A stretch of 64,000 nt of DNA. It comes from Asaia bogorensis_B. Its GTDB lineage: Bacteria > Pseudomonadota > Alphaproteobacteria > Acetobacterales > Acetobacteraceae. The first letter of the stretch is position 1; each line of letters starts with the position of its first letter. The notes below the pieces were generated by a model, which was given only the letters and a program-made list of their open reading frames with translations, was not told where the DNA came from and searched no databases. A program made the position numbers and the translations under genes. Of the stretch, positions 8,747-17,205 are shown piece by piece. The stretch lies in NCBI RefSeq assembly GCF_900465315.1, contig NZ_UBIX01000007.1, one strand, 5' to 3'.

Positions 8747-10024
8747 ATGCTGGAGCAGGAACTCCCCTGGCGCTCGCCCGACTCATTCATCGCCCGTTAT
8801 GGCGATGAGGCCTGGGCGGTCATGCTCGACAGCGGCGGTCCCGCAGGCGCACGCAGCCGCTGGAGCTTTTTCTGCTGCCGGCCTGTCACGACGCTCACCA
8901 CGGATGACAGTGCAGCATGGGCGAAGCTCGATGCGCTGCTTCCCTCTGTCCCGCCGCTGGGCACCCTGCCTTTTTCAGGCGGTATTATTGGTCTGGCGAG
9001 CTATGAGGCAGGGCTCGCGCTCGAAAATATTGTCTCGCGTCATAAACCCTTCATCCCCGGTGTCAGCGCAGCGCTCTATGAGGGCGCATTCGTCTTTGAT
9101 CGTCAGGAAAAACGACTCTGGTGGAGCAGCTATTGCGATGCGGCCATGCCAGTCCCCCTGCCCCAGTGTTCGACACCGCCCGTGCCCTTGCCGAAACTCG
9201 ACTTCGTGGCCGATGCCGACCGCGAAACCTATTGCGAAGGCGTGCGCCGGATCATCGCGCGCATCAATCGCGGAGAGCTTTTTCAGGCTAACCTCACCAC
9301 GCAGTTTCGCGCACGATGCGCTTCCCCGCTTGCCGCAGGGGCTGTCTATCGCAAGCTGAGGCGGGCCTCTCCCGCGCCATTCGGAGCGCTGTTCACCCTG
9401 CCCGGCTTCTCGCTGCTCAGCGCCTCGGTCGAGCGCTTTCTGAGCATGGACCGTGAGGGCCGTATCGAAACCCGTCCGATCAAGGGTACCGCAGCCCCCG
9501 GTCGCGATGCGGCGGAAGATGCCGCCATTGCGGACGCTCTGGCTCGTGACGAAAAGGAATATGCCGAGAACCTGATGATCACCGATCTGATGCGTAATGA
9601 TATCGGACGTGTGTCACAGATCGGTTCGGTGGATGTGCCCGTGCTGTGCGAGGTCGAGCGCTTTGCCCATGTGCATCATCTCGTCTCCTCGGTCACGGCA
9701 CGTCTGGCACCGGATATGACGGCGCTCGATCTGCTGCGTGCCACGCTTCCCCCCGGTTCGGTCACGGGAGCCCCAAAGCACCATGCGCTCAAGGTGATTG
9801 ACCAGACGGAACACGCTGCCCGTGGTGCCTATTGTGGAACGCTGTTTCGCATCGGGGCCGATGGTGCGCTCGACAGCAACGTGATCATTCGCAGCCTCGT
9901 GCTCAAACCCGATACCATAAGCCTCGGTGCCGGATGCGGCATAACCACCCTGTCGGACCCGGAACGGGAATATGACGAGCTCTGCCTGAAAGCAGCCCCC
10001 CTGCTTGGGCTTTTTGGCGCATGA
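8747..10024 (+). CDS. pabB: Aminodeoxychorismate synthase component I
   Basis: The 425-residue product is a chorismate-binding enzyme. Visible motifs are FQANLTTQF, RPIKGT with the active-site Lys typical of PabB, LMITDLMRNDIGRV and the C-terminal GSVTGAPKHHALKVI. It aminates chorismate to 4-amino-4-deoxychorismate for folate synthesis, using ammonia from a PabA glutaminase not present in this window. The frame is open from 8378, but the upstream part overlaps the phosphoesterase gene and is not protein-like. ATG 8747 (possibly GTG 8744) with AGGG upstream gives a normal N-terminus. The stop overlaps the pabC start by 4 nt. Confidence 0.9.
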   Translation: MLEQELPWRSPDSFIARYGDEAWAVMLDSGGPAGARSRWSFFCCRPVTTLTTDDSAAWAKLDALLPSVPPLGTLPFSGGIIGLASYEAGLALENIVSRHKPFIPGVSAALYEGAFVFDRQEKRLWWSSYCDAAMPVPLPQCSTPPVPLPKLDFVADADRETYCEGVRRIIARINRGELFQANLTTQFRARCASPLAAGAVYRKLRRASPAPFGALFTLPGFSLLSASVERFLSMDREGRIETRPIKGTAAPGRDAAEDAAIADALARDEKEYAENLMITDLMRNDIGRVSQIGSVDVPVLCEVERFAHVHHLVSSVTARLAPDMTALDLLRATLPPGSVTGAPKHHALKVIDQTEHAARGAYCGTLFRIGADGALDSNVIIRSLVLKPDTISLGAGCGITTLSDPEREYDELCLKAAPLLGLFGA

Positions 10025-10824
10025 AACAGGCCTGGCTGAATGAGCGTCTGTGCCCCGTAGCACAGCTTTGCATCGATCCTGCCGACCGGGGCTTTACGCT
10101 GGGTGACGGGCTGTTCGAAACCATGAACCTGCATCAGGGCCGGTTGCTTCGCCTGCAGGCGCATCTGTCGCGTCTGGCAGAAGGGGCTGCGTTGCTTCAT
10201 CTGCCAATGCTAGGTGAACCCGAAATTCGCCATGCACTGACCAGCCTGATTACGGCCAATGGTGAAACAGAGGGTGCCCTACGCCTTACCCTCACACGGG
10301 GTGCCGGACCACGCGGCATCATTCCACCTGCCAACCCGAAACCGACCCTGCTGATCACCCAGGCGCCGCGTGCGGCGGCGCAGCCGCCCTGCGCCCTTCA
10401 TATCAGCCGCTATCGGCGCGACGGGGCCTCGCCGCTCTCGCGTGTCAAACATCTCAACTACCTGCCGCAGATCCTCTCTCGCATCGAAGCGCAGGAGGCC
10501 GGTGCTGACGATGCTCTCCTCCTGTCATCGGATAATCTGCACATTGCCGAAGCGAGCGCGGCCAGCCTGATCGTCCTGCAAGGCGAGCACTTGCTCACGC
10601 CGCCCCTGATGGATGGCGCCCTGCCCGGCACGGTACGCGCGGCTCTGATAGGATCTGGCTTGTGCCACGAATTCCGCCTGACAACCGCATCCCTCATGGG
10701 CGTCGAAGCGGCATGGCTGATCAGCAGCCTATCCATCCGTGAGGTGAAATCCATCAAGGGCTATGCACTGCCGCTGCGCCCAGACTGGACAGCGCGACTT
10801 AACGCGGCGCTCTTTACAGATTGA
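10021..10824 (+). CDS. pabC: Aminodeoxychorismate lyase (class IV PLP enzyme)
   Basis: A 267-residue fold-type IV PLP enzyme. It has DRGFTLGDGLFETM near residues 21-34, the PLP lysine in the context RVKHLNYLPQ, and the AEASAASL region that binds cofactor phosphate. It converts aminodeoxychorismate to 4-aminobenzoate and pyruvate. Its start overlaps the pabB stop by 4 nt (ATGA), so the two are translationally coupled and the family assignment (ADC lyase rather than branched-chain or D-amino acid aminotransferase) rests mainly on this context. Confidence 0.88.
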   Translation: MKQAWLNERLCPVAQLCIDPADRGFTLGDGLFETMNLHQGRLLRLQAHLSRLAEGAALLHLPMLGEPEIRHALTSLITANGETEGALRLTLTRGAGPRGIIPPANPKPTLLITQAPRAAAQPPCALHISRYRRDGASPLSRVKHLNYLPQILSRIEAQEAGADDALLLSSDNLHIAEASAASLIVLQGEHLLTPPLMDGALPGTVRAALIGSGLCHEFRLTTASLMGVEAAWLISSLSIREVKSIKGYALPLRPDWTARLNAALFTD

Positions 10825-10826
10825 CC

Positions 10827-10855
10827 GGTAAACGCCTCAGAGCGAGGCGTTTACC
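10827..10855. terminator. Bidirectional hairpin between pabC and cardiolipin synthase
   Basis: A perfect 12-bp stem (GGTAAACGCCTC / GAGGCGTTTACC) with loop AGAGC starts 3 bp after the pabC stop and ends 17 bp before the stop of the convergent cls gene. It lacks a strong T-run. Confidence 0.6.
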
Positions 10856-10871
10856 CAATTGACGCAGTCTC

Positions 10872-12326
10872 TTAAAGAACCGGGCCAATCATTGCGAGGG
10901 TGTTGTGCCAGAGCTGCCGGTACCACGGCCAGGCGCATACATTGTCCAGCGTGATTTCCACCGCAGCATCCAGATAGCTTTGCTGACGCTCGCGTATCTC
11001 GCGGGTGAAATCAGAGTCGGCAAGCAGGATGTTATTCTCGAAATTGAGGTCGAAACTGCGTCGGTCGAGATTGGCCGAGCCAATGAGCGCCATGGCGCCA
11101 TCAAGCGTCAGGGCCTTGGTATGGAGCAGACCGAGCGGATATTCGAAGATACGCACCCCAGCCTCAAGCAGCTCCTTGTAATAGCTGCGGCTTGCACCGG
11201 CGACGATCCATGAATCGTTTCGCGTCGGCACTGTCATGGTCACCTTCACACCCCGTCGGGCCGAAGCGCAGAGCGCGGCCTGAATGGGTTCGTCGGGCAC
11301 GTAATAGGGCGTCGTGATGGTCAACTCATCTGCCGCAGCATTCATGAGCGAGACGAATATCTCGGGCATGGCCGCATAGCGCAGGGCGGCACTCGTGCCG
11401 ATCACCTGCGCCACAAACCCCTCACCCTCGATAAGAGGGGCAGAGGCCAGAAGCGGACCGAGATCCTCATCCGTATGCGCCATCCAGTCCGTCGCAAAAA
11501 GATGCTGGTTCTGCAGCACGACCGGACCTTCGAACCGCGTCATCAGATCGACCCAGGGCGCGAATTTCGCCTTCACGCGAAATTCCGGATCGGCGCAGTT
11601 CTGGCTGCCGCAATAGGTGACCCGGTTATCGATCACCACGATCTTGCGGTGATTGCGCATGTCCATGCGGCCATGGAGGGGCCAGGTCACGATGTTGCCA
11701 AGGGGCATGGCGCGCACCAGATGCGCGCCGGCCTGCTTCATGCGTACCCATGCCTCGTTATGGATCAGACGGCGCGAGCCAAGATCATCGGCCATCACAC
11801 GGCAGGTCACACCGCGCGAGGCGGCACGACAGATCGCATCGATGATTTTGGTACCGTTATGATCGGTCAGCCAGATATAGAAGCAGATATGAACATGATC
11901 ACGAGCCGCATCGATATCACGTACCATCGCGTCTATGGCACTGTTGGAATCTGGCAGCAGGCGCGCCTTGTTTCCTCCCTCGGGCGGGTAACCGCTCGCT
12001 GACTGGCCGACCCTGAAAAGGGGTGCAAGGCGCGGCGGCAGATGATATTTCTCTTCAGCATCGATCAGGGCTTCGCTGGTCTTGCCGGGAATACGGAGTG
12101 TCTTACGGGCTTCGGTGATGCGGCTCACCAGCCTACTGCCCATATTGGTCTCGCCCAGCATCAGATAGGCGAGCGTACCCAAAATGGGCAGCGCCGCAAT
12201 GATCGCGACCCAGGCAACTCGTGAGGCAGGCTGACGATGCGGGCGCATCAGGGCGCGCCCGATAAAGATCATCTGAACAATGAAGCTCAACGCTGCGCCA
12301 GTCAGGCGCCAGCCGGTCATTTCCAT
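10872..12326 (-). CDS. cls: Cardiolipin synthase (phospholipase D family)
   Basis: The 484-residue product has two N-terminal membrane segments (about residues 6-27 and 38-60) and two HKD motifs: HRKIVVIDNR with downstream GSQN, and HTKALTLDG with GSANLDRRSF. This is the bacterial ClsA-type layout, so it should condense phosphatidylglycerol molecules to cardiolipin at the inner membrane. A TTG two codons upstream (12332) is in frame, but ATG 12326 is the first standard start. The C-terminus ends near a tryptophan-rich stretch as in ClsA. Confidence 0.88.
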   Translation of the reverse strand: MEMTGWRLTGAALSFIVQMIFIGRALMRPHRQPASRVAWVAIIAALPILGTLAYLMLGETNMGSRLVSRITEARKTLRIPGKTSEALIDAEEKYHLPPRLAPLFRVGQSASGYPPEGGNKARLLPDSNSAIDAMVRDIDAARDHVHICFYIWLTDHNGTKIIDAICRAASRGVTCRVMADDLGSRRLIHNEAWVRMKQAGAHLVRAMPLGNIVTWPLHGRMDMRNHRKIVVIDNRVTYCGSQNCADPEFRVKAKFAPWVDLMTRFEGPVVLQNQHLFATDWMAHTDEDLGPLLASAPLIEGEGFVAQVIGTSAALRYAAMPEIFVSLMNAAADELTITTPYYVPDEPIQAALCASARRGVKVTMTVPTRNDSWIVAGASRSYYKELLEAGVRIFEYPLGLLHTKALTLDGAMALIGSANLDRRSFDLNFENNILLADSDFTREIRERQQSYLDAAVEITLDNVCAWPWYRQLWHNTLAMIGPVL

Positions 12327-12438
12327 CCGCAAAAATCTCGATTGCTGAGGGGGTCAAGAGAAGGGAACAAGGCAACGGTTCAGGTCCTGCGAACCGGGAA
12401 GCCCGCCCTCCACCCCGGTTCGGCGCCTGGCGCGGTTC

Positions 12439-12951
12439 TTATTGGGCCGCCAGCTTTTCGGTCTTGTCCGGCAGGATCCTGAAGCGCAGACGCATCACAG
12501 AGGCCCCGACATGGGCACCCTTGATGCTCATGGTCAGGTTGAGTTTGACGCCATACTGGTTCTCGAGCACCGCAGCCCCGACACCGGAGCCGATGGCGGC
12601 ATCTGCCTTGACCGTCCAGTACGTGCCATCGAACTGATCAAGGCGAGCCAGATCCTTCACCGTGCCGGTACCTTTGACGGTGATATAGCCAAGAGACGCG
12701 ATCCCGCCCCCGCCGATCTCGAAGGCATAGTCCCTGCCATTGTGATGGAGGGTTCCCTTGCCCCATTCGTACCCCAGACCACCCCCGATTTCTTTCAGAC
12801 TGAAGGAGATGGTGGAGTCAGTCGTGGCGGCGTCGGCTGGCTTTTCCTGCGGCAGGGCGGATGTCGCCATACCGGGCAATGCATGAGCGGTTGTGGCGAG
12901 GAAACACAGAGGGAGTGACGCGGCAAAAGCCGCAAAAGAACGTGGGGTCAT
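12439..12951 (-). CDS. Small exported protein of unknown function
   Basis: The 170-residue product has a Sec signal peptide (hydrophobic residues about 5-22, cleavage around AHA). The mature part is Gly-rich beta-type sequence, for example GGGLGYEWGKGTL, and an AAIGSGVGAAVLENQYG stretch before the end. I do not recognise a named family with confidence; sequences with a similar WGKGTL pattern are annotated as hypothetical periplasmic proteins. It lies upstream of cls on the same strand (112-bp gap) and is divergent from cyoA. Confidence 0.75.
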   Translation of the reverse strand: MTPRSFAAFAASLPLCFLATTAHALPGMATSALPQEKPADAATTDSTISFSLKEIGGGLGYEWGKGTLHHNGRDYAFEIGGGGIASLGYITVKGTGTVKDLARLDQFDGTYWTVKADAAIGSGVGAAVLENQYGVKLNLTMSIKGAHVGASVMRLRFRILPDKTEKLAAQ

Positions 12952-13174
12952 GACCTTCGCCTCCTTTTTTTGTTCGCTCAGGCTTGCTGTTCAGACGCCT
13001 CAGCCACCGCGCAGTTGCCTGAGGTCCAATGTAGCGCCGAAAGAACAGCCTGCCTATCGCCCAACCGGCAGGCGTTCCAACGCCTTGGGGGACGAAAACA
13101 TCAGACATGAAAAGACATTTTAAGGAGAAAAGAGGGAAACACTGATCACGATTCAGAGTTATCAGCCTGAACCC

Positions 13175-14128
13175 TTGCCATGGAACACGCCCCACGTGCC
13201 ACGCCTCGCCCCGAACAGGTCGGCCCTGCGCCTTGGCCGACGTGTCCTTGCCCTGACAGCCATGGCGCTGCCGCTCCTCCTGCTCGGCGGATGTCAGACA
13301 GACCATATCTCTTTTCTCGCCCCCGCAGGCCCTGTTGCAGCATTGCAGCGACACTGGTTCGAGCTTCTGGTTGCAGGCCTGATTCTGGTCATTCTGCCCG
13401 TGCTGATCGGGGTACCGTTCTGCCTGTGGCACTACCGGGCTGAAAACAGACGAGCGACCTTCCGACCGGACTGGGATTTCGCCCTGCCCCTGGAATTTCT
13501 TGTCTGGGGCTTTCCTGCTGTTGTTGTGATTGCTTTCTCCCTGCTCGTATGGGGGCCAGAGCGTCGTTACAGCCCGGAGCAGCCGATCACCGACGGCGCC
13601 CCGCTCAGCGTGGATGTAGTGGCCCTGAACTGGAAATGGCTCTTTATTTATCCCGATGCGCATGTCGCAAGCCTTGACCATCTGGTGCTGCCCAAAGGGC
13701 GCGAAATCGTCTTTCACCTCACCTCTGATGCCACCATGCAGTCGTTCCTCATCCCGTCTCTGGGCAGCCAGATCTATGCCATGGCGGGCATGGTCACCCG
13801 GCTTCATCTGCTGGCCGACCGACAGGGCCGGTATCTCGGCGAAAATACCCAGTTCAACGGCATGGGCTTTCAGGATCAGAAATTCGCCGTCGATGTGGTG
13901 CCGCCCGACCAGTTCGAGCAGTTTCTGACGCAGGCCGGCCAGAGCACCCTGCATCTCGATACCCAGACCTATGACGCCGTGCGCAAGCAGGAAAACGGCC
14001 GCAAGACAGCGCAGACGCTGCTGCATGATTCCAATGCCACCATGGCCAGCTTTTCGGCCGTACCCGACACCTTCTTCCATGACATCGTCAGCCGCTACGA
14101 CGACTCCATGCCCCATGATCACGGCTGA
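13175..14128 (+). CDS. cyoA: Quinol oxidase subunit II (cytochrome bo3-type), start uncertain
   Basis: A lipoprotein subunit with lipobox LLLLGGC (Cys about residue 40), two transmembrane helices (about 61-84 and 108-128) and a periplasmic cupredoxin domain lacking the CuA ligands, as in quinol oxidases (WKWLFIYPD, MQSFLIPSLGSQIYAMAGM). The start is odd: there is no in-frame ATG before the signal peptide. In-frame candidates are TTG 13175, GTG 13196 or a CTG at 13142 that sits 5 nt after AGGG and follows an in-frame TAA at 13121. ATG 13262 would leave too short a signal peptide. It heads cyoABCD. Confidence 0.88.
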   Translation: MPWNTPHVPRLAPNRSALRLGRRVLALTAMALPLLLLGGCQTDHISFLAPAGPVAALQRHWFELLVAGLILVILPVLIGVPFCLWHYRAENRRATFRPDWDFALPLEFLVWGFPAVVVIAFSLLVWGPERRYSPEQPITDGAPLSVDVVALNWKWLFIYPDAHVASLDHLVLPKGREIVFHLTSDATMQSFLIPSLGSQIYAMAGMVTRLHLLADRQGRYLGENTQFNGMGFQDQKFAVDVVPPDQFEQFLTQAGQSTLHLDTQTYDAVRKQENGRKTAQTLLHDSNATMASFSAVPDTFFHDIVSRYDDSMPHDHG

Positions 14129-14165
14129 ACTGCCGTGATCCCGCCGTTGTCCGTGCAACGCACCC

Positions 14166-16229
14166 ATGACCGGAGACCCGCTTTTGCGCCATTTTCTTTT
14201 TGGTGAGCTCGGCTATGACGCCCTGCCATTTTATAGCGCAATCGCAACGGTTGCCGCGTCGGTGGTGGTGCTGGGGGCTTTGGCCGTGCTGGTCTTTGTC
14301 ACCTGGCTGAAAGGCTGGAAGGCGCTCTGGACCGAATGGCTGACAAGCGTGGACCACAAGCGCATTGGCATCATGTATGTGGTGGTCTCATTCGTCATGC
14401 TGGCCCGCGCAGTGGTCGAGGCCGCTGTCATGCGTTCACAGCAGGCTGTAGCCTACAACAACCCCGGCTTCATTCCGCCGGAACATTTCGCCCAGCTTTT
14501 CACCACGCATGGCACGATCATGATTTTCTTCATGGCCATGCCGTTCCTGATTGGCGTGTACAACTTCGCCATGCCGCTTCAGATCGGCGCGCGGGATGTT
14601 TCCTTCCCCGCCATGAACTCCATCAGTCTGGGCCTGACCAGCGCAGGTGCGGTGCTGATGATGGTTTCGCTCTGCGTGGGCAAGTTCTCGACAGGAGGCT
14701 GGACCGGTTATCCCCCTTATACGGAGCTGTCATTCAGCCCCGGCGTGGGGGTTGATTACTGGATATGGGCGCTCACGCTCAGTTCCATTGGCAATACGAT
14801 GACCGGCATCAATTTTGCCGTCACGATCTACAAGAAGCGTGCGCCGGGCATGACCCTGTTTCGTATGCCGCTCTTTGCCTGGACGGCGCTGTGCATCTCG
14901 ATCCTGATGATCTTTGCCATGCCGCCGCTTACGGTCGCGACACTCATGCTGGCGATGGATCGCTATCTGGGCATGCATTTTTTCACGAACGAGCTTGGCG
15001 GCAACATGATGAATTATATCAACATGTTCTGGCTGTTCGGTCACCCCGAGGTCTATATCCTCATCCTGCCAGCCTTTGGCGTCTATTCCGAAACCATCGC
15101 AACGTTCTCGAACAAGCGCCTGTACGGTTACACCTCGCTGGTCTGGGCCACGATCTCCATTGCCGTTCTGTCCTTTACAGTGTGGCTGCACCATTTCTTC
15201 ACCATGGGGCAGGATGGGAACGTCAATGCGGTGTTCGGCATTGCCACCATGCTGATTGCCATCCCCACCGGGGTGAAGGTGTATGACTGGCTGCTGACCA
15301 TGATGCGTGGGCGCATAAGGACCAGCGTCCCCATGCTCTATGCCTGCGCCTTCATGGTGCTGTTTGTGGTCGGTGGAGCAACCGGCGTCATGCTCGCCAA
15401 TCCGGGTTTCGATTATCAGGTGCACAACACCCTGTTTCTCGTGGCCCATTTTCATAACATGCTCATTCCCGGCCTGCTTTTTGGCATGTTGAGCGCCTAT
15501 CACTACTGGTTCCCCAAGGCATTCGGGTTCCGGCTGCATGAAGGCTGGGGCCGGGTAATTTTCGGTTGCTGGGTCGGCGGCTTCATTCTGGCTTTCATGC
15601 CGCTTTATATTGTGGGTGCGCTTGGCATGCCGCGACGGAGCCAGGAGTTTTTCGAGGCAGTTTATCGCCCTTATCTCTGGGTCGCGCTTTGCGGTGCATT
15701 ACTGGTCCTGTGTGCGCTGGCCAGCATGGTCATTCAGCTCTGGACCAGTATCCGCGATCGCCAGCGCCTCGCTGTGCCGGCAGGCGATCCATGGAATGGT
15801 CGCACCCTGGAATGGTCGGTGGCGGCACCGCCACCCGAATACAATTTTGCGCTTATTCCCCAGATCGACAGTGTTGATGCCTTTCATGAGGCGAAGAAGC
15901 AGCACACGGCGTGGCGCGCACCGGAGCATTATTACGATATCGAACTGCCTTCGAGCACGCCGGTCGGGTTTGTCTGCTGCGTGGCCAGCGGCGTGTTCGG
16001 CTTTGCGCTTGTCTGGCACATCTGGTGGGCGGTCCTCCTTGGCGCAGCGGTGTTTTTCGGGGCGATTATCGTACGCAGTTTCAACCGCAATACGTCCTAT
16101 GTGATCCCGGCTGCGGAAATACGGGCGACCGAGGAACGCTGGCTGCTGACCCTGCGCGAAAGCCCGGCCATTTCCAATGATGCCATGTTTACCACCGCCA
16201 ATCGCGGTCTGGTCAGGGAGCCTGTCTGA
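14166..16229 (+). CDS. cyoB: Quinol oxidase subunit I
   Basis: The 687-residue haem-copper oxidase subunit carries all redox ligands: the low-spin haem His in LFTTHGTIM, CuB ligands in GHPEVYILILP (His-Tyr cross-link and proton Glu) and VWLHHFF, the K-channel Lys in IPTGVK, and the haem His pair in HNTLFLVAHFHN. D-channel GARDVSFP is present. It reduces O2 with quinol and pumps protons at the inner membrane. At the quinone site, Arg81 and Glu85 occupy the positions of E. coli Arg71 and Asp75, so the Asp is replaced by Glu. Its stop overlaps the cyoC start by one base. Confidence 0.95.
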   Translation: MTGDPLLRHFLFGELGYDALPFYSAIATVAASVVVLGALAVLVFVTWLKGWKALWTEWLTSVDHKRIGIMYVVVSFVMLARAVVEAAVMRSQQAVAYNNPGFIPPEHFAQLFTTHGTIMIFFMAMPFLIGVYNFAMPLQIGARDVSFPAMNSISLGLTSAGAVLMMVSLCVGKFSTGGWTGYPPYTELSFSPGVGVDYWIWALTLSSIGNTMTGINFAVTIYKKRAPGMTLFRMPLFAWTALCISILMIFAMPPLTVATLMLAMDRYLGMHFFTNELGGNMMNYINMFWLFGHPEVYILILPAFGVYSETIATFSNKRLYGYTSLVWATISIAVLSFTVWLHHFFTMGQDGNVNAVFGIATMLIAIPTGVKVYDWLLTMMRGRIRTSVPMLYACAFMVLFVVGGATGVMLANPGFDYQVHNTLFLVAHFHNMLIPGLLFGMLSAYHYWFPKAFGFRLHEGWGRVIFGCWVGGFILAFMPLYIVGALGMPRRSQEFFEAVYRPYLWVALCGALLVLCALASMVIQLWTSIRDRQRLAVPAGDPWNGRTLEWSVAAPPPEYNFALIPQIDSVDAFHEAKKQHTAWRAPEHYYDIELPSSTPVGFVCCVASGVFGFALVWHIWWAVLLGAAVFFGAIIVRSFNRNTSYVIPAAEIRATEERWLLTLRESPAISNDAMFTTANRGLVREPV

Positions 16230-16882
16230 TGGCGGCGGATGTTCACGGCAAGGGGCCGAGCCATATCGGTATCCGTCTGAGCCATTCAGCACCGGAATCA
16301 CATCAGGAAGCTGTGCGCTCCCAAGCCGAGGAAGCCCTGTTCGGGTTCTGGGTCTTTCTGATGAGCGACCTCATCATCTTTTCGATGCTCTTCGCCACCT
16401 ATGCGACGATGGGGCATTCTCTGGCCGGTGGGCCCGGCCCGCATGAGCTGTTCGATCTCTCCTCCGCAGCGTGGGAGACCGTGGCGCTCCTTTTGAGCAG
16501 CTTCACCTGCGGTCTTGCGACGCTGGCCATGCGTTATGACCGCTCGACAGGCAAGACATTATTCTGGTTTGCAATCACCCTGGCGCTGGGCATCGTGTTC
16601 CTGTCGCTTGAGCTGCATGACTTTCTGAGCATGGCGCAAAAAGGCGGTGTTCCGTCGCGATCCGGCTGGCTCTCTGCAAGCTGGGCGCTGATCGGCACGC
16701 ATGGCCTGCATGTCACGAGTGGCTGCATCTGGATGCTGATCATGTTTGCGCAAGTCGCGAAATTCGGCCTCGATCCTCTGGTGCAGACACGCTTCATGCG
16801 CCTGGCCCTGTTCTGGCATTTTCTCGATATTGTCTGGATCGGGATTTTCTCGATCGTCTATCTGCTGGGAGCCCTGTCATGA
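16229..16882 (+). CDS. cyoC: Quinol oxidase subunit III
   Basis: The 217-residue product has five predicted membrane helices and the subunit III signatures EEALFGFWVFLMSDLIIFS, GTHGLHVTSG and FWHFLDIVWI. It supports assembly and stability of the oxidase. TGATG overlap with cyoB and ATGA overlap with cyoD indicate translational coupling in cyoABCD. Confidence 0.94.
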   Translation: MAADVHGKGPSHIGIRLSHSAPESHQEAVRSQAEEALFGFWVFLMSDLIIFSMLFATYATMGHSLAGGPGPHELFDLSSAAWETVALLLSSFTCGLATLAMRYDRSTGKTLFWFAITLALGIVFLSLELHDFLSMAQKGGVPSRSGWLSASWALIGTHGLHVTSGCIWMLIMFAQVAKFGLDPLVQTRFMRLALFWHFLDIVWIGIFSIVYLLGALS

Positions 16883-17196
16883 GCGATCGTCATGCGCAGG
16901 AGCGCCGTCAGGAACTGCACGGCTACATCATCGGCCTGGCCCTTGCACTACTCCTCTCCGCCATACCTTTTGCAGGTGTCATGCTGGGGCTGTTATCGCG
17001 CCCGAGCCTGATCTGGATCATCGCCCTTCTGGGGCTTGCTCAGGTCGTGGTGCATTTCCGGTTCTTCCTGCACATCGACCTGTCACGCTCCCATCGTGAC
17101 GACCTGCAGCTGATCCTGTTTTCGCTGCTGATCGTCATCCTGATGGTGGGTGGAACGCTATGGGTGCTCGGCAACCAGCGCCATATGATGGGCTAG
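16879..17196 (+). CDS. cyoD: Quinol oxidase subunit IV
   Basis: A 105-residue protein with three membrane helices and the conserved HFRFFLHID motif between helices two and three. It assists CuB-site assembly in subunit I. No cyoE (haem O synthase) follows; the convergent Hint gene ends only 9 bp downstream, leaving no room for a separate terminator. Confidence 0.92.
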   Translation: MSDRHAQERRQELHGYIIGLALALLLSAIPFAGVMLGLLSRPSLIWIIALLGLAQVVVHFRFFLHIDLSRSHRDDLQLILFSLLIVILMVGGTLWVLGNQRHMMG

Positions 17197-17205
17197 GGCG
17201 TCCAG

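Noticed and set aside
12818..14167. Long minus-strand frame of 449 codons opposite cyoA
   Set aside because: It runs antisense to a clear cyoA gene, is rich in His/Gln/Arg in the way of a GC-rich shadow, and has no recognisable domain.
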